Source: Hellea sp. (GTDB lineage Bacteria > Pseudomonadota > Alphaproteobacteria > Caulobacterales > Maricaulaceae). From it: 5,838 bases of DNA. The stretch lies in assembly GCA_020628635.1 (NCBI GenBank), contig JAHDEU010000154.1, forward strand, positions 1 to 5,838. The letters are read 5' to 3'. Shown piece after piece: positions 1-4,868 of this stretch. The notes under the pieces are model-generated. The model searched no databases. It was not told where the DNA came from and worked only from the letters and a program-made list of their open reading frames with translations. Every line of letters starts with the position of its first letter. The stretch's first letter is position 1. Position numbers and translations under genes: made by a program.

Positions 1-38
1 AGAATGGCGGTCGCCAGATCAATACGCAGACCCGTCAT
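1..38 (-). CDS. possible 5' end of a leftward gene (partial)
   Basis: On the minus strand an ATG at 38-36 opens a frame that reads MTGLRIDLATAI to the window edge without a stop. A purine-rich stretch (AAAGAAAGAA) lies upstream but there is no good GGAGG, and I see no convincing promoter. It would lie downstream of the repressor and in the same direction, where temperate elements often carry an integrase or excision gene, but twelve residues are too few to assign a function. It may equally be chance. Confidence 0.25.
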   Translation of the reverse strand, partial: MTGLRIDLATAI

Positions 39-100
39 ACACTTGTTCTTTCTTTGTACTTTTACGTTCTAGATACGCTAATCAGCCCGCGCTATGGTCG

Positions 101-112
101 GTCTCTTGAGAC
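101..112. repeat. short perfect palindrome GTCTC-TT-GAGAC
   Basis: Five-base arms flank a TT centre. It lies downstream of the repressor gene and upstream of the possible leftward gene. It could be a protein-binding site, but it is short enough to be coincidental. Confidence 0.35.
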
Positions 113-136
113 GATTCCGGGTCGCTGCCTTGTTTT

Positions 137-155
137 CGCCTTAACGGTTAATGCG
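137..155. repeat. imperfect inverted repeat just past the repressor stop
   Basis: The core TTAAC-G-GTTAA (141-151) is a perfect 11-base palindrome. After one mismatch it is extended by CGC (137-139) and GCG (153-155), giving eight pairs in all. In the direction of repressor transcription it is followed by AAAA rather than T residues, so it does not look like a classical intrinsic terminator. It may be an operator or a Rho-independent site of unusual form. Confidence 0.4.
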
Positions 156-167
156 GTGTGCGGATGT

Positions 168-629
168 TTAGGAGGATGCGGCGGATGACGAGTGAGACGA
201 CGAAGACCGCTGATCTTCTTCAATATCAGCAAGGCGCTTTAAGGCCCGCTCTTGCCGGTCAAACCCCGTCCGCGCCACCCCTTCGGGAATCACGAATTTA
301 TGTTCTACCCCTTCGGCATCTTCCAGACTTAGAGAGAGTGCCGGATGCCCGTCCCGATCATGCGTCCCGCCCGCCCCGACGCGAACGACTTGAACCGGAC
401 GAGGTTGAGGAGATGTACGAGGCGACGACATGGGAGCCGTAGGAATGCTCTCGCCAAACAGGGAGAGCAGCTTTTGAGCCTCTTCGGCTGAAATCTTTCT
501 ACCGCCGCCGTTGCCTCGCATCCGGGACACCGCCGACGTGTCAATACCCAGGTGGTGGGCGACCTTCTGATTGGTCATCCCCGGCGTGCTGGCGATCTTC
601 GCGCTAAGCCATTCTGCATCGACCTTCAT
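168..629 (-). CDS. CI-like helix-turn-helix repressor without a peptidase domain
   Basis: Predicted 153-aa DNA-binding repressor of the lysis/lysogeny switch. Residues 18-41 form an XRE/Cro-CI type helix-turn-helix, with a positioning helix around QKVAHHLG and a recognition helix around DTSAVSRMR. The rest is a Pro/Ser linker (61-80), a short possibly folded segment (95-120), a charged helix (123-140) and a serine-rich tail RSSSSHSSSAASS. There is no LexA/S24-type Ser-Lys autoprotease domain, so RecA-driven self-cleavage is unlikely and induction may need an antirepressor. I chose the ATG at 629 because a promoter-like sequence puts +1 exactly there (leaderless mRNA) and because the three operators then stay outside the gene. 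An in-frame ATG at 704 preceded by AGGAGG would give a 178-aa form. The role is inferred from the fold and the divergent layout. Confidence 0.82.
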   Translation of the reverse strand: MKVDAEWLSAKIASTPGMTNQKVAHHLGIDTSAVSRMRGNGGGRKISAEEAQKLLSLFGESIPTAPMSSPRTSPQPRPVQVVRVGAGGTHDRDGHPALSLSLEDAEGVEHKFVIPEGVARTGFDRQERALKRLADIEEDQRSSSSHSSSAASS

Positions 630-635
630 GGCCGC

Positions 636-656
636 ATTATGTGGAAAGCACATAAT
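636..656. promoter_or_regulatory. operator-like dyad 1 (ATTATGTG-N5-CACATAAT)
   Basis: Perfect 8-base inverted arms around GAAAG. The core is TGTG-N5-CACA, shared with the two dyads to its right; centre at about 646. It covers the -10 and part of the spacer of the predicted repressor promoter. Confidence 0.7.
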
Positions 657-664
657 TTTGTCTC
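636..664 (-). promoter_or_regulatory. predicted leftward repressor promoter, leaderless
   Basis: On the minus strand a -35-like GAGACA (664-659) and a -10-like CATAAT (641-636) are separated by 17 bp. Six bases after the -10, +1 would fall on the A of the repressor ATG at 629, predicting an mRNA without leader, as for lambda cI from PRM. The -10 lies inside dyad 1 (636-656), so occupancy there would shut repressor synthesis. Assigned from sequence only. Confidence 0.5.
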
Positions 665-665
665 G

Positions 666-678
666 TGTGCTTTTCACA
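666..678. promoter_or_regulatory. operator-like dyad 2 (TGTG-CTTTT-CACA)
   Basis: Same TGTG-N5-CACA core. Its CTTTT centre nearly matches dyad 1 read on the other strand (CTTTC). Its centre at about 672 is 26 bp from dyad 1 and 23 bp from dyad 3. It lies just upstream of the -35 elements of both divergent promoters. Confidence 0.65.
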
Positions 679-707
679 TTGACAATCGTGTGATTATCAC
701 ACATTTT
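679..707 (+). promoter_or_regulatory. predicted rightward early promoter, leaderless
   Basis: A perfect TTGACA (679-684), a 17-bp spacer filled by dyad 3, and a weak -10-like CATTTT (702-707) put +1 at about 714-715, on or beside the ATG of the Cro-like gene. That gene has no Shine-Dalgarno sequence (upstream is CCTCCT, the complement of one), which agrees with leaderless translation. Confidence 0.55.
688..702. promoter_or_regulatory. operator-like dyad 3 (GTGTGAT-T-ATCACAC)
   Basis: Perfect 15-base palindrome with the shared TGTG-N5-CACA core, centre 695. It fills the space between the -35 (679-684) and -10 (702-707) of the predicted rightward promoter, the expected place for repression of early transcription. 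Confidence 0.72.
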
Positions 708-714
708 GCCTCCT

Positions 715-1083
715 ATGGCAGACCAGAATATCAGCACCGGACTGGAACCGGCGAAGACCGTCACCGAGATTTGCGGCGGTGTTCACGAACTCGCGCGATT
801 AGCTGAGTGCAGCTATGCGGTCGCGCTCCGTTTCAGCTACCCGAAGGAGAAGAATGGCGGGGGTGGGGTCATTCCTGCGCCGCGTCAATTCATCCTCCTG
901 CGCAACGCTCGCGCGGAAGGCATCGACCTTCGGCCCGAACACTTTTTCCCGGCTGACGTTCTTGCCAGCCCGACCCCATCCGGCGACACCCTCGCCGGTA
1001 GCCGCCCCGTATCGGCTGCGCATAGCCCGACAGCAATGCAATCCGAGACCGGGGCGGCACAGGACGGGGAGGCGGCGGCGTGA
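715..1083 (+). CDS. Cro-like helix-turn-helix regulator, first gene of the early operon
   Basis: A 122-aa protein. Residues 15-80 look like the Cro/YdaS type of phage regulator. GGVHELARLAECS would form the first two helices of the HTH and SYAVALRFSYPK the recognition region, followed by a glycine-rich turn and VIPAPRQFILLRNARAEGIDLRPEHFF. The order Gly-x-Ile-Pro, then an Ile/Leu-rich helix, then a final aromatic segment is common in Cro-type proteins. The last 40 residues are Ala/Ser/Pro-rich and probably disordered. The gene diverges from the repressor across the three dyads, so it probably competes for the same operators. A TTG at 706 in the same frame is an alternative start. No Shine-Dalgarno is present for either start. 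Confidence 0.75.
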   Translation: MADQNISTGLEPAKTVTEICGGVHELARLAECSYAVALRFSYPKEKNGGGGVIPAPRQFILLRNARAEGIDLRPEHFFPADVLASPTPSGDTLAGSRPVSAAHSPTAMQSETGAAQDGEAAA

Positions 1084-1445
1084 GTACGCCTGCCATCCCC
1101 TGCGCTGGCGGGTGCGGCGAGACCCGTCCGCGATGGGGCAAGTCCGGCATGTGTCGCTCCTGCGGTGCCCGCGAGCGGATGAAGGCGCTGCACGCCGATC
1201 CCGAGTTCGCGGCGGCGAACCGCGAGCGGATGAAGGCGCTGAACGCCGATCCCGAGTTTGCGGCGGCGCACCGCGAGCGGAACCGCGCGCGGATGAAGGC
1301 GCTGAACGCCTCCGGCGCGATGATGTCGGACCACACCTGCGCGGTTGGCGGCTGCGGTGCGCGTTTGGCGAAGTCGAATCGCTCGGGCGTTTGCTCGGCT
1401 TGCCGCTGGGCCGGGGCTGCGGCTGTCGTTGAGGCCGCGCAATGA
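1080..1445 (+). CDS. double zinc-ribbon protein with tandem 17-aa repeats
   Basis: A 121-aa protein starting at GTG, which overlaps the previous stop (GTGA). GGAGG lies 7 bases upstream (1068-1072). Two similar four-cysteine knuckles sit near the ends: C8, C12, C25, C28 and C87, C92, C105, C108. Both have a 12-residue gap between the cysteine pairs and a Ser-Gly before the second pair, and each probably binds one zinc. Between them a charged helical stretch repeats ERMKAL(H/N)ADPEFAAA twice and then partly a third time. The layout suggests nucleic-acid or protein binding; the middle resembles the spacer helices of HNH homing-endonuclease accessory modules, but no HNH motif is present. Function unknown; probably an accessory early protein. 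Confidence 0.72.
   Translation: MSTPAIPCAGGCGETRPRWGKSGMCRSCGARERMKALHADPEFAAANRERMKALNADPEFAAAHRERNRARMKALNASGAMMSDHTCAVGGCGARLAKSNRSGVCSACRWAGAAAVVEAAQ
1171..1272 (+). repeat. two tandem 51-bp units inside the zinc-ribbon gene
   Basis: Units 1171-1221 and 1222-1272 differ at only a few bases, and a partial third copy follows (1273-1279 and 1288-1310) after an 8-base insertion. The unit is 17 codons, so copy-number change keeps the reading frame. Confidence 0.85.
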
Positions 1446-1591
1446 CCGCCTCACCCCGCACCCCCGAATGGCAACAGGTCGCCCGCGATCTGTCCAACAT
1501 CGGCAAGGGCACGGCGCAAGAGATTGCCGAGTATCTCGGTCGCGACGAGGCGTCCGTCCGGGATGCCATCTACGGGCGAGGCTCACCATGA
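1442..1591 (+). CDS. 49-aa helix-turn-helix-like protein
   Basis: The frame overlaps the zinc-ribbon stop as ATGA, with GAGG (1431-1434) 7 bases upstream, and reads through to TGA at 1589. Its C-terminal half, GTAQEIAEYLGRDEASVRD, looks like a helix-turn-helix: helix, a Leu-Gly turn, then a second helix starting Asp-Glu-Ala-Ser-Val-Arg. The N-terminal half is probably one helix (EWQQVARDLSNI). A 49-residue protein could be a minimal winged-helix-like DNA binder or a subunit that dimerises on DNA. Its place between regulators in an early operon suggests a transcriptional or replication accessory role. Translational coupling on both sides supports it as a real gene; the specific function is unknown. 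Confidence 0.6.
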   Translation: MTASPRTPEWQQVARDLSNIGKGTAQEIAEYLGRDEASVRDAIYGRGSP

Positions 1592-1782
1592 CCTACGCAT
1601 CCTCCCCCCTGTCCGCTCCGGCGGATAGCGGCGAGCGTGTGAGCGCTCGGGTCGCGGCTGCTGCTGCGCTCGTTTCCTCCCTGACTTGCCGGGGGGTTGA
1701 GGCCCCCCGGTCCTTTCGGGGCGGCATCCGGGACACTCCCCCGACGCGCGGGGGCGCGTCTACACAGGACGAAAATCCATGA
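1588..1782 (+). CDS. 64-aa low-complexity frame, coupled at both ends
   Basis: The start overlaps the preceding stop (ATGA) and the stop overlaps the next start (ATGA). GAGG (1578-1581) lies 6 bases upstream of the ATG. These points favour a translated frame. Against it, the protein is an Ala/Ser-rich N-half followed by an Arg/Gly/Pro-rich C-half (GGIRDTPPTRGGASTQDENP) with no recognisable fold, and the DNA carries two strong GC hairpins (1689-1710 and 1738-1754). It may be a leader frame whose translation controls RNA folding ahead of the secreted peptide and replicase. It loosely recalls the small leader-type frames, ending in ...ENP, found before operons in enterobacterial prophages, but that comparison is from memory. 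Confidence 0.42.
   Translation: MTYASSPLSAPADSGERVSARVAAAAALVSSLTCRGVEAPRSFRGGIRDTPPTRGGASTQDENP
1689..1710 (+). terminator. GC-rich hairpin within the early operon, possible attenuator
   Basis: CCGGGGGG (1689-1696) pairs with CCCCCCGG (1703-1710) around a 6-base loop, followed by TCCTTTC. The stem is very strong but the T run is poor, so it looks more like an attenuator, pause site or antitermination target than a full terminator. It lies inside the 64-aa frame, where ribosomes would melt it. Confidence 0.45.
1738..1754 (+). repeat. second GC hairpin CCCCC-N7-GGGGG
   Basis: CCCCC (1738-1742) pairs with GGGGG (1750-1754). It lies 28 bp after the first hairpin and 24 bp before the start of the signal-peptide gene. 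Its stem could control access to that gene's ribosome-binding region (AGGA at about 1766-1769). Confidence 0.4.
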
Positions 1783-1949
1783 AACGCATCATCGGCAACA
1801 TCATCGCGGGCCTGTTCCTGCCCCTCGTTTTCGCGCTCGCCATGGCGACTGCGGCCCATGCACAGGGGCAGGTTTGCTTCGTCAAGGGCGGCTCCATCAC
1901 GCACTGCGTGCCGGATATCTTCCCGGGGACGGCGTACGTCTACCTGTGA
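1779..1949 (+). CDS. 56-aa secreted or periplasmic peptide
   Basis: MKRIIGNIIAGLFLPLVF opens a clear signal peptide: Lys-Arg, then a hydrophobic core to about residue 24, then an AHA-Q cleavage site (after A28). Mature protein would be 28 residues, QGQVCFVKGG through to AYVYL, with two cysteines (C33 and C43) that could form one disulphide in the periplasm. There is no lipobox cysteine at the cleavage site, so it is not a lipoprotein. If uncleaved it would be a single-pass inner-membrane protein. The start overlaps the previous stop (ATGA), with AGGA 9 bases upstream. A small exported protein among early regulators is unexpected; superinfection exclusion, membrane signalling or toxicity are possible roles, but none is shown. 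Family not recognised. Confidence 0.62.
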   Translation: MKRIIGNIIAGLFLPLVFALAMATAAHAQGQVCFVKGGSITHCVPDIFPGTAYVYL

Positions 1950-1956
1950 GCCAATC

Positions 1957-2034
1957 ATGCGGACACCGTACGACGTCCGTTCGCCCCTGTCCGAAAATGA
2001 CGCCCACGACCTGCATACGGAGAGACCTACGTGA
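1957..2034 (+). CDS. 25-aa leader-like frame coupled to the 110-aa gene
   Basis: The ATG 7 bp after the signal-peptide stop opens MRTPYDVRSPLSENDAHDL and ends after ERPT in a TGA that overlaps the next start as GTGA. The Shine-Dalgarno is weak. The coupling matches the style of the operon, so it may be a translated leader that hands ribosomes to the next gene. At 25 codons chance cannot be excluded. Confidence 0.3.
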   Translation: MRTPYDVRSPLSENDAHDLHTERPT

Positions 2035-2363
2035 TCCCCAAGCGACGCATATTCGCCGCCCTCCGCCGCCGGTTCGGCTCTTATGGGAGCGTGGCCCGGT
2101 TCCTCGACCTGAGCGAAAATTCGGTCGAGCGCAAGGCCAACTCGGGGCAGGGCATCGACGTGGAGCGGGAAATCCTGCCGATGGAGGATGATCTGGCGGT
2201 GTTTCCCTACACCGTCGAGCGGTTCCGGTCCGCGCTCCAGCAAATGAACAACGACCCGCGCCTGTCCGGCCATGTCGAGACGATCCATGGCGCGCTCATG
2301 TCGATCAAGGGCATCGCCCCGGAGCATTTCGCGCCGCCGCGCCAGGACGATGACGGTGGGTGA
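2031..2363 (+). CDS. 110-aa protein of unknown function, possible HTH, upstream of the replicase
   Basis: Starts at GTG 2031, with GGAG (2019-2022) 8 bases upstream. Residues 5-36 (RRIFAALRRRFGSYGSVAR then FLDLSENSVERKAN) have the spacing of a basic helix followed by a helix-turn-helix: SYGSVARFLDL as the first helix of the motif and SENSVERK as the second. The rest is amphipathic and acidic, with a negatively charged C-terminus (DDDGG). The end overlaps the primase-helicase start by 14 bp, so the two are probably translated together. A role as replication accessory protein (origin binding or helicase loading) or late regulator of the operon fits its place, but I do not recognise the family. 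Confidence 0.72.
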   Translation: MIPKRRIFAALRRRFGSYGSVARFLDLSENSVERKANSGQGIDVEREILPMEDDLAVFPYTVERFRSALQQMNNDPRLSGHVETIHGALMSIKGIAPEHFAPPRQDDDGG

Positions 2364-4491
2364 TCGCACCCCCTCGGCCATGGCACGCGCCGCGCTCGAC
2401 TGGGCCGCGGCGGGCATTGCCGTGTTTCCTTGCGCGGAAGACGACAAGCGCCCGCTGGTAAAGCACGGGGTGCACGCCGCCACCACGGACGCGGATACGG
2501 TGCGGGATTGGTGGGGCCGGTTCCCCGGCGCCCTGATCGGCATGGCCTGCGGGGCCGGATCGGCCGACGTGATTGACCTCGACGTCGATAAGGCGACCGG
2601 CGCGCCGACAGGCGAGCGGATCATCGCGGACAGATACCCCGACGCCCTCGATGCGGCGGTCGTCGTGCGCACCCCGTCGGGGGGCCGGCACCTCTACGTC
2701 GCCTGCTCGGGCCGTCTGCGCAACCGCGTCAAGCGGCGCGACGCAGCCCGCGATCCGGTGCCCGGCGTCGACGTGCGCACCGGCGGCGGCTACGTGATCG
2801 TGCCGCCATCCACCGGTTACGTATTCGAGCGGGGCGGGCGGGCCGATATCGGACCCGACCTGCCCGGCGCGCCGGACGCGCTGTTGGACGCGCTCGCGCG
2901 CGATGCGGGACCTGCCCCGGGCGGGGACGCGCTGTCCTCCGTCAAGCCGCGGCACGGCGATTCGATCGAGGCCGCCGCGGCGCTGATCGACCGGCTCGGC
3001 CCGGCCCGCGCCGACGACTACGAGGACTGGCTCCGGGTCGGGATGGCGCTCCACCACGAGTTCGGCGGGAGCGCGGACGCCCTCGACCTCTGGGACGACT
3101 GGTCGTCGCGGTCGGCGGCCTACCGCTCGCGCGAGGATCTGGAATACCGCTGGTCGCGGTTCGGACGCGGCTCCGGCGCGCCGACGACGCTCGGCAGTCT
3201 CAAGGCGCTGGCCCGCGAGGACGATCCGGCGGGCGGGGCCATGACATACACCGCCTGGCGGGACGGCTGGGCCTACGTCGAGGTGCTCGACAGCTACTTC
3301 CGGCTGTCGAGCGGCGCGCGCCTCACACCGCGCGCCTGGGCCACCACCAACGCCCGGTTCGCGGACTGGGCCGAGGGCGCGCGTGGCGCGCCCAAGGAGG
3401 TGCCGTGGACCGCGACATGGACCCGCGACGCGCGGGCCACGCGATGCGAGCGCCTCACCATGCGGCCCGGGCAGGGCCCCGTCACCGATGCCGGCGACTA
3501 CAATCTCTGGCGCGAGGGACCCGCCGCGCAGCTCGCCGCCGCAGGCGATGCGGGCGGGCGCGGTGCGGTGCTGTACCGGCGGCTGATCGAGCACCTGACG
3601 CGCGGGCGCACGGACATGGCCGACACGCTGACCGACTGGATGGCGGTCGGGCTGTTCGACCCGGGGCGGCGGATGCAGTGGGCACCGCTGATGATTTCCG
3701 CCCACAAGGGCCTCGGCAAGGGGATGCTCTGCCGCGCGCTGTCGCGCCTCTACGGGAGCGACATGTCCCAGGTCGTCGACAAGCTCGGCCAGCTGTCCGG
3801 GCGGTTCGCGGGAGCCTATGGCGGGAAAATGTTCGTCAGCGTGGCCGAGACCGTCGACCCGGACCAGTACAAGAGCCGTTTCACCGCGGTCGAGGCGCTC
3901 AAGCCGCTCATCACGGAGCCGGAGATCGCCGTCGAGTACAAGGGTAAGGACATCGCCAAGGTCGACAACTACACCCGGTACATGTTCGCCTCCAACCACC
4001 TCGACGGGCTGCGGATGGACGATGACGAGCGACGGTTCTTCGTGATCGACATGGCCGACACGGACCCGCTGCCCGATGCATTCTACCAAGAGCTCGGCGC
4101 GCTGATCGAGAGCGACGAGGGCCTCGCGGATATCGCGGCCCTGCTGCACCGCCGGCGCGGCGCGGTCATCCCCCCGCGCGCACCGCGCGGCGACATGGAT
4201 GCCGTCCAGGGGGCCTTTAACCCCGACTGGGTCAAGGATCTCGGCGAGCGGTTCGAAGACACGCCCGTCGCCATCGCCGGGGCAGAGGTCCGGGCCTACG
4301 CCCGCCGCGAGACCGGCAAGGAGATGTCGGCGGCGGCGGTCAAGCGCGCGCTGCTCGATGCCGGATGGCAGGACGGTTACCGCCGGTTCCGGGGCGGGGC
4401 GAAAACACGCTACCTCTCCAACACCCCGGGCCACGCCGATATCCAGGTCCTGACGGCTCTGGACGGCGAAATTTTTGAAAAATCTATCTGA
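2350..4491 (+). CDS. primase-polymerase / PriCT / SF3-type helicase replication protein
   Basis: A 713-aa replicase for priming and unwinding element DNA. Residues 8-185 are a bifunctional primase-polymerase domain: metal-binding D76-L-D78-V-D80, PSGGRHLY (109-116) and GVDVRTGGGYVIVPPS (139-154). Residues 206-294 fit PriCT_2 (DYEDWLRVGMALHHEF, then YRW at the end). From about 384 (N385-L-W387) to 625 comes a DUF5906/SF3-like helicase: P-loop HKGLGKG with K457, acidic E500 at the Walker B position, sensor S548-N549-H550 and arginine pair R561-R562. The C-terminal 90 residues look like a winged helix. The P-loop has Gly where Ser/Thr is usual. I chose ATG 2350; GTG 2356 is better spaced from AGGA (2344-2347) and would remove two residues. 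The domain order resembles phage P4 alpha. Confidence 0.93.
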   Translation: MTVGDRTPSAMARAALDWAAAGIAVFPCAEDDKRPLVKHGVHAATTDADTVRDWWGRFPGALIGMACGAGSADVIDLDVDKATGAPTGERIIADRYPDALDAAVVVRTPSGGRHLYVACSGRLRNRVKRRDAARDPVPGVDVRTGGGYVIVPPSTGYVFERGGRADIGPDLPGAPDALLDALARDAGPAPGGDALSSVKPRHGDSIEAAAALIDRLGPARADDYEDWLRVGMALHHEFGGSADALDLWDDWSSRSAAYRSREDLEYRWSRFGRGSGAPTTLGSLKALAREDDPAGGAMTYTAWRDGWAYVEVLDSYFRLSSGARLTPRAWATTNARFADWAEGARGAPKEVPWTATWTRDARATRCERLTMRPGQGPVTDAGDYNLWREGPAAQLAAAGDAGGRGAVLYRRLIEHLTRGRTDMADTLTDWMAVGLFDPGRRMQWAPLMISAHKGLGKGMLCRALSRLYGSDMSQVVDKLGQLSGRFAGAYGGKMFVSVAETVDPDQYKSRFTAVEALKPLITEPEIAVEYKGKDIAKVDNYTRYMFASNHLDGLRMDDDERRFFVIDMADTDPLPDAFYQELGALIESDEGLADIAALLHRRRGAVIPPRAPRGDMDAVQGAFNPDWVKDLGERFEDTPVAIAGAEVRAYARRETGKEMSAAAVKRALLDAGWQDGYRRFRGGAKTRYLSNTPGHADIQVLTALDGEIFEKSI

Positions 4492-4542
4492 TTCCCCAGG
4501 ACAGGTCCGTCTTGCCTGGGCCAGTGGGCCAGCAAAAAAAGC

Positions 4543-4566
4543 TAGCTGGCCCAGTAGCTGGCCCAG
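4543..4566 (+). repeat. perfect 12-bp tandem duplication TAGCTGGCCCAG
   Basis: Copies at 4543-4554 and 4555-4566 are identical. The right arm of the large inverted repeat has only one copy (complement of 4772-4783), so the left arm gained one iteron, or the right lost one. Confidence 0.8.
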
Positions 4567-4623
4567 ATAAGCATCTGATATTACTACGGATAGTATCTCT
4601 TGGGCCAGTGGGCCAGCTTTTTT
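4546..4623 (+). terminator. possible terminator of the early operon
   Basis: CTGGCCCAG units at 4546-4566 can pair with TGGGCCAG units at 4601-4616, directly followed by CTTTTTT (4617-4623). This would end transcripts coming from the replicase. A matching A run at 4534-4540 next to another pairing unit would serve the opposite direction. The loop is long and the elements are shared with the proposed origin. Confidence 0.4.
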
Positions 4624-4842
4624 GAAATTCTCTGTAGGATTGTTGTTAGAGAGTAGTGAGGCTATGGGTATGCAATCTATACGATTTACCTATGCACGCT
4701 ATATAAGGGATGTGGAAAAAGCTGGCCCACTGGCCCAAGAGACACTATCCGTAGGAATAACAGGCGCTTATCTGGGCCAGCTAACTTTTCTGTCTGGCCC
4801 AGTGCTGGCCCAGGCCCCGCTACCGCACCAGCGGACAAAAAA

Positions 4843-4861
4843 CATAGGTCAATGGTCTATG
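4843..4861. promoter_or_regulatory. operator-like dyad A, CATAGGTC-AAT-GGTCTATG
   Basis: A 19-bp imperfect dyad with 7 of 9 pairs matching. It is nearly repeated 34 bp downstream as dyad B, and lies just upstream of the -35 of the promoter at 4869. It is unrelated to the TGTG-N5-CACA dyads, so a different regulator would bind it. Confidence 0.5.
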
Positions 4862-4868
4862 TTTCCTG

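Larger units (their letters stand above)
4514..4815. other. candidate replication origin: large inverted repeat with 11 short iterons
   Basis: Imperfect arms of about 100 bp (4514-4622 and 4716-4815) flank a 93-bp AT-richer centre. The inner 68 bp of the arms (4555-4622 against 4716-4783) differ at five positions by my alignment. The octamer TGGGCCAG or its complement occurs at 4517, 4525, 4546, 4558, 4601, 4609, 4722, 4730, 4773, 4794 and 4805; I saw no other copy in the window. The cluster directly follows a P4-alpha-like replicase, and P4 replicates from iteron clusters recognised by alpha, so an origin is the leading idea. A MITE-like insertion or a complex terminator are alternatives. 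No target-site duplication is visible at the arm ends. Confidence 0.6.

Noticed and set aside
61..167. tRNA or attachment-site remnant near the left end
   Set aside because: I found no cloverleaf pairing, no T-loop consensus and no direct repeat matching the right part of the window.
815..1432. A 205-codon frame overlapping the Cro-like and zinc-ribbon genes
   Set aside because: Arg-rich shadow frame; the alternatives have HTH and paired cysteine motifs with proper starts.
1593..2672. A 359-codon minus-strand frame across the small early genes
   Set aside because: It lies antisense to five coupled plus-strand frames with ribosome-binding sites and shows no recognisable motif.
2305..4434. 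A 709-codon open frame on the minus strand opposite the replicase
   Set aside because: It is the antisense shadow of a GC-rich gene. Its product is low-complexity Arg/Gly/Val without domain motifs, whereas the plus strand has clear primase and helicase signatures.
4514..4815. Insertion sequence or CRISPR array
   Set aside because: There is no transposase, no target duplication at the arm ends and no regular repeat-spacer periodicity. A MITE remains possible and is stated as the alternative.
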